From positions 620,001 through 684,000 of the forward strand of contig NZ_CP115670.1 of the NCBI RefSeq assembly GCF_027886475.1: DNA of 64,000 nucleotides, in the 5' to 3' direction. The notes under the pieces are model-generated. The model saw only the letters and a program-made list of their open reading frames with translations, ran no database searches and had not been told where the DNA came from. Below are positions 38,146 through 45,223 of this stretch, one piece after another. The number at the start of each line of letters is the position of its first letter. The first letter of the stretch is position 1. The translations under genes were made by a program, and so were the position numbers. The DNA comes from Corynebacterium sp. SCR221107 (GTDB lineage Bacteria > Actinomycetota > Actinomycetes > Mycobacteriales > Mycobacteriaceae).

Positions 38146-38189
38146 CTACCCCACGTTGGCTCCCGGCTGCAGGAGCAAACGTGGGGTAG
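38146..38189 (-). terminator. Terminator of the CstR-type sulfur operon
   Basis: Seventeen paired bases with one mismatch: CTACCCCACGTT-G-GCTCC (38146-38163) with its complement at 38172-38189; on the minus strand followed by TCTTTCC. Confidence 0.75.
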
Positions 38190-38262
38190 GTGAGAGGATA
38201 GGTGACCGAGAACGTGACGGGCAGGTGGGGTTTCCTCCGCCTGCCTGCGGTAGCGCGGCTGC

Positions 38263-38523
38263 TTAACTCAAAGAGAGGAAGAGCTTTTCCATCTTCTTGA
38301 TATCGAGGCTGCCGGGGCCTTCCTCCATCAAGCACTGGCGCATGCCAGTGGCGATGATGGAATAGCCCGCCTTGTCGATCGCCTTGGAAACGGCGGCGAG
38401 CTGGGTGACCGTGGCCTCGCAGTCTTGGCCTTCCTCAAGCATCCGGATGACGGCGGCAAGTTGGCCGTGGGCGCGTTTGAGCCTTGTGACGGACTGCTTG
38501 ACGGAAACCGGCTCCAGTTGCAT
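38263..38523 (-). CDS. CsoR/CstR-type (DUF156) transcriptional repressor
   Basis: 86 residues from ATG 38523 (AAGGA seven bases upstream; an upstream in-frame ATG overlaps the preceding gene and is unlikely). All-helical DUF156 repressor with RLKRAHGQLAAVIRMLEEGQDC. Cys35 and Cys64 are at the two conserved positions, but the histidine four residues before the second Cys of copper sensors is Gly60. That pattern fits CstR-type persulfide sensors, not CsoR copper sensors. It follows the CoA-disulfide reductase/rhodanese gene by ten bases, and the twin palindromes at 40465-40509 are its likely operators. Confidence 0.85.
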   Translation of the reverse strand: MQLEPVSVKQSVTRLKRAHGQLAAVIRMLEEGQDCEATVTQLAAVSKAIDKAGYSIIATGMRQCLMEEGPGSLDIKKMEKLFLSLS

Positions 38524-38533
38524 GATGTTTTCC

Positions 38534-40168
38534 TTACTCGACATGGGCGTATGCACGGGCGGATTGACCGTGGGTGTAGGTCAAATACCCACCATCGAGA
38601 TTAGCAACATCGATACCGTAACCGGAAAGTATCCTGGCCGCCACGTGGCCGCGCAGGCCCACCTGACAGCTGACGATGACCGGGCGGGTGGTGTCCAGCT
38701 TGTCGATATTCTCACGCAGTTCGTCTACAGGGATGTTGACCGCGCCAGGGATGTGACCGCGTTCGTACTCGCCTGCGGTGCGCACGTCGATAAGCTGCGC
38801 ATCGTCTTCTAACTCATGCCATTGCACGGACTTCTCCCCCTGAGCGAGGTTGTCATCGACCATGCCTGCGAGGTTGATCGGGTCCTTGGCCGATCCATAT
38901 TGCGGGGAGTAGGCCAGTTCAAGATCGGCCAGATCCGTGGCCTTGAGCCCCGCGCGCATGGCGGTGGCGATGACGTCGATGCGCTTGTCGGCGCCTTCCT
39001 TACCAATAGCCTGGGCGCCGAGAATCGCGTCGGTATCCGCGTCAACAACCAGCTTGAGGTGCAGCGTGGATGCGCCGGGGTAATAACCGGCGTGGTTGGC
39101 CGGGTGGATGTGGATCACGCGGACATTGCGTCCGGCACGGCGGGCGGTGCGCTCGTTCCAACCGGTGGCAGATGCCGCTAGTCCAAACAGCCCGACGATC
39201 GCCGTGCCGAGGACAGGCAGCGAGTGGGTGTCGCGGCCGGTGATGATGTCGGCAACAAGGCGCCCGTGGCGATTGGCGGTCTGTGCCAGCGGTACCAGCG
39301 CTGCGGCGCCGGAATTGGCGTCGGTCTTTTCGGCTGCGTCGCCGAGTGCGAAAATATTAGGCACGCTCGTGCGCTGCTGATCGTCGACCTTGATGCCGCC
39401 GCGTTCACCGATGGCAAGGCCGGCTGCCTCGGCGAGGCGGGTATCCGGGCGCACGCCGATGGCGGCGATGACGACGTCGGCTTCGATGACCTCGCCGGTA
39501 GACAGCGTCAACGTCTTTTCCCCAATGCTGTGGGTGTCGGCGTTCGTGCGCAGTTCCACCCCGTTGGCCACCAGATGGTCGGCCACGATCGCTGCCATCT
39601 CCTCGTCGAAGGGGGCAAGGATCTGCGGGCCACGTTCGATGACGGTGACCTTGAGACCGCGGTGTACGAGGTTCTCGGCCAGCTCGAGTCCGATGAAGCC
39701 GCCACCGATGAGGGCTGCGGAACTGACGGTGTCTCCGAGTGCGGCGACGATCGCATCCACGTCTTCCACGGTGCGCAGGGTAAAGGCGCGTTCGATGCCG
39801 GGAATGGGCGGCACAAACGGGCGGGCGCCGGGGGAGAGCACGAGCTCGTCATAGCTTTGGGTGAAGGTCTCGCCGGTGTCGAGGTTGTCCACGGTGACCT
39901 CGTTGGCCGCCGGATTGATGCCGGTGACCATGTGCCGGGTGCGTACATCGATGCGGAAACGAGCATCCAACGACTCTGGGGTCTGCAGCAGCAGCGAGGA
40001 GCGCTCTGGGATGACCCCGCCAACATGGTACGGCAGGCCGCAGTTGGCGAAGGAGACGTTGCCGGAGGCTTCGAAGACGATGATGTCGCGGTTTTCGTCG
40101 TTGCGGCGCAGGCGCGCTGCGGTGGACATGCCGCCGGCGACGCCGCCCACGATTACGGTTGTTGCCAT
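38534..40168 (-). CDS. CoA-disulfide reductase/rhodanese fusion (persulfide reductase)
   Basis: 544 residues. Residues 1-440 are a FAD/NAD(P)H flavoprotein of the CoA-disulfide reductase family with VIVGGVAGGMSTAARLRR, the single active Cys43 in SFANCGLPY, and IGGGFIGLELAENL. A C-terminal rhodanese domain (about 450-540) has VSCQVGLRG with the persulfide-carrying Cys. Such fusions reduce CoA-persulfide, polysulfides or sulfane sulfur with NAD(P)H. TAGGAGAA precedes the ATG. It lies between a 52-residue Cys-rich protein gene and the repressor gene in one minus-strand operon. Confidence 0.92.
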   Translation of the reverse strand: MATTVIVGGVAGGMSTAARLRRNDENRDIIVFEASGNVSFANCGLPYHVGGVIPERSSLLLQTPESLDARFRIDVRTRHMVTGINPAANEVTVDNLDTGETFTQSYDELVLSPGARPFVPPIPGIERAFTLRTVEDVDAIVAALGDTVSSAALIGGGFIGLELAENLVHRGLKVTVIERGPQILAPFDEEMAAIVADHLVANGVELRTNADTHSIGEKTLTLSTGEVIEADVVIAAIGVRPDTRLAEAAGLAIGERGGIKVDDQQRTSVPNIFALGDAAEKTDANSGAAALVPLAQTANRHGRLVADIITGRDTHSLPVLGTAIVGLFGLAASATGWNERTARRAGRNVRVIHIHPANHAGYYPGASTLHLKLVVDADTDAILGAQAIGKEGADKRIDVIATAMRAGLKATDLADLELAYSPQYGSAKDPINLAGMVDDNLAQGEKSVQWHELEDDAQLIDVRTAGEYERGHIPGAVNIPVDELRENIDKLDTTRPVIVSCQVGLRGHVAARILSGYGIDVANLDGGYLTYTHGQSARAYAHVE

Positions 40169-40190
40169 AAAAGTTCTCCTAGTTTTTCTT

Positions 40191-40202
40191 TGCTTGCCGA
40201 CG
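40191..40202 (+). repeat. Interspersed 12-mer, G variant
   Basis: TGCTTGCCGACG with downstream GCTACG, in the 63-base gap between the 52-residue gene and the reductase gene, inside an operon. Confidence 0.8.
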
Positions 40203-40231
40203 GCTACGCTTGGCCGATTCTCAGCGAGTGG

Positions 40232-40390
40232 TTAGCGCCCGAAGAGGGAACCAAAAACGGACTGCTTCTTGGGCTTTTCGCAGGTGCACCATTGGCCTGC
40301 CGGGACTGTTGCCTTGACCTGTTCGATGTGCTGGCCGCAACCGGCCCAGGTGGTCTTGCCGCAGGTGGTGCATGTCACTGGACGACACAT
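40232..40390 (-). CDS. Cys-rich 52-residue protein, zinc-ribbon-like
   Basis: A 52-residue frame starting ATG at 40390 with GAGGAGC about seven bases upstream. It holds six cysteines: MCRPVTCTTCGKTTWAGCG near the start and WCTC near residue 36, then a basic tail KPKKQSVFGSLFGR. The spacing suggests metal binding or thiol/persulfide chemistry. It is the first gene after the twin operators and is followed by the persulfide reductase and repressor genes, so a role in sulfane-sulfur handling or sensing is inferred. I recall similar small Cys-rich proteins in actinobacteria but cannot name a family. Confidence 0.75.
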   Translation of the reverse strand: MCRPVTCTTCGKTTWAGCGQHIEQVKATVPAGQWCTCEKPKKQSVFGSLFGR

Positions 40391-40464
40391 AAGTGGAGCT
40401 CCTCAAGATGATAGGTGTGGGATTGCATGGGTCGTTCGGTGAAGGACCGCGACCCACAACGGAA

Positions 40465-40482
40465 TATACCCCCTAGGGTATA
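40465..40482. promoter_or_regulatory. CsoR/CstR-type operator 1
   Basis: TATACCCCCTAGGGTATA, near-perfect palindrome with the C-run/G-run core typical of DUF156 repressor sites. It lies 75 bases before the 52-residue gene. Confidence 0.75.
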
Positions 40483-40493
40483 GTCTCGTCAAC

Positions 40494-40509
40494 ATACCCT
40501 AGGGGGTAT
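40494..40509. promoter_or_regulatory. CsoR/CstR-type operator 2
   Basis: ATACCCTAGGGGGTAT, the reverse complement of the core of operator 1, starting 11 bases after it. Two facing sites fit binding of two tetramers. Confidence 0.75.
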
Positions 40510-40510
40510 A

Positions 40511-40853
40511 ACGTTTTGTGGGAGAAAGGCCGCTCGGTGTCATCCCCGGCGTAAGGCACGTAGGGAGAGATTCTTACGCCTCCTGTGCACTCATGTGAAG
40601 CCTTTTCACAGGATGCGTCCCTTAAATGGAACGTGTGTTTCCAAGCAACGTTTCTCGTTGCAAAGCTCAACAAGCCCCCTTGCGGGCATTGTGGTGGTCG
40701 GCACACCGTACGACGTGCGTCGCCGGCACGCAGTGGCAAACTTTCGCCACACCGCGCCGGTGCTCGTCGGAAAGCTGCCCTGTCTCACTCGTGCCACAGT
40801 GCCTAGATCAAGGGGGCTTGTCTTTGTTATCGGGGTAGCAGAATCGGTAGCGC
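40511..40853. other. Intergenic region with structured element
   Basis: 343 bases between the sulfur operon promoter and the end of the ABC operon. It contains GCAACG/CGTTGC near 40645-40660, the inverted element at 40670-40821, and a one-mismatch 12-mer (CGTCGGAAAGCT, 40765-40776). No gene seen. Confidence 0.55.
40670..40821. ncRNA. Candidate structured RNA or inverted element
   Basis: ACAAGCCCCCTTG (40670-40682) is the exact complement of 40809-40821, and GGCATTGTGG (40685-40694) pairs with CCACAGTGCC (40794-40803), giving a 23-pair outer stem. Inside, CCGGC/GCCGG (40723, 40756) enclose GTGGC/GCCAC (40733, 40746). There is no T run, so it is not a simple terminator. It lies 33 bases downstream of the ABC permease gene. 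Confidence 0.5.
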
Positions 40854-41687
40854 CTATTTCAGCGAGCCGGACGTCAGGCCGGAGACGATGCGCCGCTGGA
40901 AGACCAGCACCATGATGATCAGCGGGATGGTCACCAGCGCGCCCGCTGCCATGATCGAGGTGTAGGGAAACTCGAACGCCGATGGTCCGGAAAAGCGGGC
41001 GATCGCCACGGTCACCGGCTCGGTCGCGGTGGTGGAAAGCTGGCGCGCCAGCATGAACTCGTTCCACGTGGTGATAAACGCCAAGATGGCGGTGGTAAAC
41101 AATGCCGGTGCAGCCAACGGCAGCAAGACCAATCGGAAGGCCTGTCCCGGGGTGGCGCCATCGACGCGCGCGGCCTCCTCCAGCTCCCACGGAAGATCCC
41201 TAAAGAAGCTGACCAGGGTGTAGATCGTTAGCGGCAGCGCAAAGGAGATATTGGGGATGATCAGTGCGCGGTAGGTGCCGAACCAACCAAGGTCGCCGAA
41301 AAGCTGGAACAACGGCGTGACCAGCGCGATGCCGGGGAACATCGAGGCCGCCAAGATGATGCCGGTGACAAATCCCTTACCCCGGAAGTCGAGCCGGGCC
41401 AGCGCGTAGGCGGTAAAAACGCCCACAACCACGGCGATGGCGGTGGTGGCGGCGCCGATGATAAGCGAGTTGTAAATGGCGTGGAGAAAGTCATTGCCCT
41501 TGTCCGTCGCCAGCGCGTCGCGGAAATTCTCTAAGGTCACGTGGGTCGGCCACGGGGTGGTGTCGAAGGTGTAGGCCTTATCGCGCAGGGCGGTGACCAC
41601 CATCCAGTAGAAGGGGGCAAGACCCCATACGAGGATGAAGATCACTCCGATGTAATTGCCGATGGCGCTGCGCAGCTTGTGGTTCAT
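40854..41687 (-). CDS. tusG: Sugar ABC transporter permease, MalG type (TusG-like)
   Basis: 277 residues, six membrane segments, with the permease EAA loop EEAARVDGATPGQAFRLVLLPLAAPAL that contacts the ATPase. MalG-like size and topology. The ATG overlaps the end of the MalF-type permease gene (ATGA). Position between purE and lcpA matches the trehalose-uptake (tus) locus of C. glutamicum, so trehalose is the likely substrate, but the sequence alone does not prove it. Confidence 0.85.
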   Translation of the reverse strand: MNHKLRSAIGNYIGVIFILVWGLAPFYWMVVTALRDKAYTFDTTPWPTHVTLENFRDALATDKGNDFLHAIYNSLIIGAATTAIAVVVGVFTAYALARLDFRGKGFVTGIILAASMFPGIALVTPLFQLFGDLGWFGTYRALIIPNISFALPLTIYTLVSFFRDLPWELEEAARVDGATPGQAFRLVLLPLAAPALFTTAILAFITTWNEFMLARQLSTTATEPVTVAIARFSGPSAFEFPYTSIMAAGALVTIPLIIMVLVFQRRIVSGLTSGSLK

Positions 41688-42769
41688 GAGTTTATGCCTC
41701 CCTGCTTGCCGACGCCCACGCCAGCCAGCGCGGCAGCGTCGTCTTTATCCTTGAGCTGTTGCTTGGCGGCGCGCTTGGTGGCCTTTGTGGCGGCGCGCCT
41801 TTCGGCGGCGCCCGAGACATCGGCGCCGAGGAAGCGGATCATGATAAACGCCACGGCGAAGATCATGAGGAAGATGAGCGTCGAGAGCGCAGACGCGGAA
41901 TTGAAATTGTTCTGGCGCAGATCCTCGACCACGAGCTGGGATACGGTGGCCGTCGGTGAGTTTGCCGACGAAGAGATCATGATCACCGGTAGGTCGTACA
42001 TCCGCAGCGCGTCGAGCGTCCTAAAGAGAACCGCCACCATGAGCGCGGGCTTGACCAGTGGGAGCGTGATCCACTTGAACTGCTGCCACGTGCTGGCGCC
42101 GTCGGTGCGGGCGGCCTCATAGACATCCTTCGGGATCATCTGCAGCCCGGCCAAAATGAGAAGCGCCATGAAAGGGGTGGTCTTCCACACGTCGGCGATG
42201 ATAACGGCAGCGCGTGCCGCAGTGGGGTCGGTGGTCCAATGAACCGGGGTGGGCAGCAGTGAGTTGATGATTCCCTTGTCGGCGAAGATGAACTGCCATA
42301 GCTTCGCGGTCACCGCCGTGGGAATGGCCCACGGGACGAGCACCGCGGCGCGCAGGATCGAGCGGCCGACGAATTCGCGATTCATCACCAGCGCCATCGC
42401 CATGCCCAGGATGATCTCAAGGGCGACGGTGATAACCGTAAAAAAGAAGGTATTGCCCACGGCGGGCCAGAAGTCGGTGGCGATGACCCCGGGCGGGCAA
42501 GTGCTCACCGTGCCGGAAGCCGATATGCACCGCTGGGTGAGCCAATAGACATAGTGGTCGAATCCGGCGAAGCCACCTTCTACGAACAACCCCGTGGTGG
42601 GATCGAGGTGCTTGTCGGATTGGAAGGACAAATAGATTGCCCGGACGATGGGGTAACCGATCACTATCGTCAGTACCAATAGGGCAGGCGTGATTAACGC
42701 AATGGCCTTCCATGGGATATCCCGGTGTTGCCTCGGTGGGTGCGAACTTGGGCTTAGGGTGGTGCTCAC
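41684..42769 (-). CDS. tusF: Sugar ABC transporter permease, MalF type (TusF-like)
   Basis: 361 residues from GTG 42769; the frame is open 37 codons further but that part is unlike the family. A short cytoplasmic N-terminus precedes six membrane segments (first at about 25-47), a periplasmic loop with two Cys (QRCISASGTVSTCPPG), the EAA loop YEAARTDGASTWQQFKWITLPL, and a C-terminal basic tail (RRAATKATKRAAKQQLKDKD). The last 12 codons carry an interspersed 12-mer. It is cotranscribed with the binding protein and MalG-type permease. Confidence 0.85.
   Translation of the reverse strand: MSTTLSPSSHPPRQHRDIPWKAIALITPALLVLTIVIGYPIVRAIYLSFQSDKHLDPTTGLFVEGGFAGFDHYVYWLTQRCISASGTVSTCPPGVIATDFWPAVGNTFFFTVITVALEIILGMAMALVMNREFVGRSILRAAVLVPWAIPTAVTAKLWQFIFADKGIINSLLPTPVHWTTDPTAARAAVIIADVWKTTPFMALLILAGLQMIPKDVYEAARTDGASTWQQFKWITLPLVKPALMVAVLFRTLDALRMYDLPVIMISSSANSPTATVSQLVVEDLRQNNFNSASALSTLIFLMIFAVAFIMIRFLGADVSGAAERRAATKATKRAAKQQLKDKDDAAALAGVGVGKQGGINS
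41703..41714 (+). repeat. Interspersed 12-mer, G variant, at C-terminus of MalF-type permease
   Basis: TGCTTGCCGACG opposite VGVGKQ in the non-conserved tail, followed by CCCACG. Confidence 0.75.
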
Positions 42770-42898
42770 GACATTCCAGCTTTCAATCGGTGCGGGAAAA
42801 GGCGATGGACCTGCCCAGTGCGGACAGGTCCCTTGCAAGTGTGTAGGTGCGCGGTGTCGATAACTGTTGCAACAGGTCAATCACCTGCACGAGGTGGC

Positions 42899-44182
42899 CT
42901 ACTTTGCGGCGTTTTCGATGGCGGCCTTCATGTCCGCTGTGGCATCGTCGACGCTCTTGTCGGCGGTTAGTGCCGCATACGCGTTGTCCTGGATAGCCTT
43001 GGTGATTGCGGGGTAGAAGGGGCTCACCGGGCGCGGTGCGGCATTTTCCAGCGACTGCTTCAGCGCCGGGAGGTAGGGGTACTTCTCAACGAGCGCGGCA
43101 TCATCGTAGATGGAGGCCAGCACCGGCGGGAAGGAGTTGTCGGCGAAGAAGGTCTGATTTTCCTCGTTGACAATGAACTTCATGAAGTCCAGCGCGGTCG
43201 CCTTGTACTTGGAGTTGACATTGATGCCGTTGTTGTAACCGCCCAGGGTAGAAACGCCCACGCCGTCCTTGCCCACCAGCGGCGAAACCTCGAACTTGTC
43301 CTTGACCGCGGAGGTATCCTCGCCGGCGTTGGTGTACATGTACGGCCAGTTGATGGCGTAGGCTACCTCGCCGCCGACGAAGGCTAGGTTGGTTTCCTCT
43401 TCGGTTGCCGAGGTGGCGGTGGCGGCGATGGTGCCGTCCTTGTAGGCGTCGACGAGTGCCTGGAGGCCTTCCTTGGCCTCAGCGGAGTCAACGGTGGGGG
43501 CGCCCTCGGAATCGAGCACGTGCCCGCCCCAGCCCTCGATGAAGCCGGTGGAGTTGACGGTGAGTCCCTCGTACTGCTTGAGCTGCAGCAACAGGCAGTC
43601 CTTGCCGGCGTTCTTGACGGTGGCGCAGGAGTCCACAAGCTCGGACCAGGTGCCCGGAGCGGTCGGCGCAAGCTCGGTGTTGCGGAACAGCAGCTGGCCG
43701 TTGGTGTTTTGCGGCAGGGCGTAGAGGGTGCCCATGTAGGTGGCAGATTCTACGGTCGCCGGCAGCAGGCCGGAGGTGTCTACGGCTAGGTCTCCGGTAA
43801 GCGGAGCCAGCCACTGGTTCGCGGCGAACTGAGCGGTCCAGACCACGTCGAGTGCCATGACGTCATAGTCGGAGTTGCCCGCCTGCAGCGACTGCACGAG
43901 GGTATCGCGCTGGTCATCGGCCTCACCGGCCAGCTCCTTGAGGGTCACCTTCTCATCGGGATGCTCGGCATTCCACTTTTCGATGATGGGGGTGATCTTG
44001 TCGGTATCGTTCTTGCCCATCGCAAACGTGATCGGTCCGCGCTCGGCGCCGGAGGCGGGCGCCTCGGAGCTGGTGGACTCGCCGGAGTCGGAGGAGCAGC
44101 CGGCCAAGGCAACGGCGCCAGCCATGAAGGTGGCGGCCAGCACAACGGCGGGCTTGCGTGCGGGCAGTGTGAAACGGGTCAT
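42899..44182 (-). CDS. tusE: Sugar ABC transporter substrate-binding lipoprotein (TusE-like)
   Basis: 427 residues. Lipoprotein signal peptide with lipobox ALAGC and lipidated Cys29, then a Ser/Glu linker and a type I sugar-binding domain. DVMALDVVWTAQFAANQWLAPL resembles the trehalose-binding LpqY/TusE group, and GGYNNGINVNSKYK is the usual hinge segment. It is the first gene of the operon; the two permease genes follow. No ATPase gene is adjacent in the window, so a shared MsiK/TusK-type ATPase is expected elsewhere. Confidence 0.85.
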   Translation of the reverse strand: MTRFTLPARKPAVVLAATFMAGAVALAGCSSDSGESTSSEAPASGAERGPITFAMGKNDTDKITPIIEKWNAEHPDEKVTLKELAGEADDQRDTLVQSLQAGNSDYDVMALDVVWTAQFAANQWLAPLTGDLAVDTSGLLPATVESATYMGTLYALPQNTNGQLLFRNTELAPTAPGTWSELVDSCATVKNAGKDCLLLQLKQYEGLTVNSTGFIEGWGGHVLDSEGAPTVDSAEAKEGLQALVDAYKDGTIAATATSATEEETNLAFVGGEVAYAINWPYMYTNAGEDTSAVKDKFEVSPLVGKDGVGVSTLGGYNNGINVNSKYKATALDFMKFIVNEENQTFFADNSFPPVLASIYDDAALVEKYPYLPALKQSLENAAPRPVSPFYPAITKAIQDNAYAALTADKSVDDATADMKAAIENAAK

Positions 44183-44302
44183 CGAGATAACCTTCCGTAC
44201 TTTCCTTAGGGGATTTCCACCGAATTTAGTGACGCAGTCGATATCGTGTGGTGGAATTGCGGAAAGTCACTACACCCGCCGGGGGTAGGAGGGCGTCCTA
44301 CG

Positions 44303-44320
44303 TGTGCAAACGGTTGCACA
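44303..44320. promoter_or_regulatory. LacI-type operator upstream of the ABC operon
   Basis: TGTGCAAACGGTTGCACA, seven-base arms with an ACGG centre, 121 bases before the binding-protein start. Typical LacI/GalR-family operator form. An interspersed 12-mer begins six bases later. Confidence 0.6.
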
Positions 44321-44325
44321 TGTCT

Positions 44326-44337
44326 TGCTTGCCGACG
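44326..44337 (+). repeat. Interspersed 12-mer, G variant
   Basis: TGCTTGCCGACG followed by CCCACTGG. The 20 bases before it (GGTTGCACATGTCT) closely resemble those before the copy at 48130. Confidence 0.8.
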
Positions 44338-44396
44338 CCCACTGGACGTGACAGTGCGGTCACATCCTTGTCGTCGCGGTCGCTGCCCGGTGGCGG

Positions 44397-45101
44397 CTAC
44401 AGCCGCGCGGTCGCCTTTTCAACGGAGGCGATCTTTTCCAGGCGATCAGGTCCTGCAAGCCCTTTGACCACCACCGCGGATCCCCCGGTGGCGATGGGGC
44501 TAAGCACCTTCGCACACAGTTGCTCGAAACTTGTCCACCCGGAAGACAGCACCCGGGCACCAGCGGTGACTGCAGTGGGAGACGCCGCATCCGCGCGCGA
44601 GAGCACGTCGGAAAGCGTGGGGCCTGATTCGAAGAACTGATCGCCGTAAAAGCGGACGGTAGGGGCGAAGTCGATGATGCCGTCGGCAAGCGAGTGACCG
44701 GTTTCGGCGACGCCACGCCCCATCGGGTCGGCGGTCACGGCAACGATATCTCCGCGCGCGCCGAGGCTTCGCGCATACGCGCCGAGGTCGGCAGCGCCTG
44801 CTGCATCGAAGGCGATAAAGGTCACCTCGGCCGCCGGATCAGATGGATCAAAGGTGACGTTGACGCCCGCTGCCATCGCGCCCAGCACGATGACCACCGC
44901 TTGCCAGGAAACAGGAAGCACGCAAGCGATGGTGGATCCTTCCTCCATATCGAGCTCCTCGCGGAGCATGTTGGCGACCTTCGCTGCCCAGTTATCGAGC
45001 GTGATGCCAGAAAAATCCAGCCGGGCGCCGGTCGTTTCGTCATAGAGGGTCAGGCGTGGGGTGGCCGGATCGGCCTGCAACACGGTCGAAAGGAGGTTCA
45101 T
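44397..45101 (-). CDS. TIGR03089 family protein
   Basis: 234 residues, related to the N-terminal part of acyl-CoA synthetases/AMP-ligases (LDNWAAKVANMLREEL, VLPVSWQAVVIVLGAMAAGVNVTF) but without the C-terminal domain or the ATP-binding P-loop. The family is actinobacterial and its activity is unknown. It lies between lcpA and the sugar transporter, on the same strand as both, and follows the lcpA terminator. Two codon stretches contain one-mismatch copies of the interspersed 12-mer (44606-44617 and 44681-44692). Confidence 0.82.
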   Translation of the reverse strand: MNLLSTVLQADPATPRLTLYDETTGARLDFSGITLDNWAAKVANMLREELDMEEGSTIACVLPVSWQAVVIVLGAMAAGVNVTFDPSDPAAEVTFIAFDAAGAADLGAYARSLGARGDIVAVTADPMGRGVAETGHSLADGIIDFAPTVRFYGDQFFESGPTLSDVLSRADAASPTAVTAGARVLSSGWTSFEQLCAKVLSPIATGGSAVVVKGLAGPDRLEKIASVEKATARL

Positions 45102-45116
45102 AACTTCGATGGTAGG

Positions 45117-45178
45117 GCAAAATAAGCCCGCACCGTCGGTGGCTGCCAGTTGAGGCAGATCACTTCACGGTGCGGGCT
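45117..45178 (-). terminator. lcpA terminator
   Basis: Twelve-base perfect stem AGCCCGCACCGT (45125-45136) with 45167-45178, an inner CTGCC/GGCAG hairpin, then on the minus strand TTATTTTG. Confidence 0.82.
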
Positions 45179-45223
45179 GGAATTACGAGCCAAAGATGCG
45201 GTGGTGGCGAGTGAAAACTGCTG

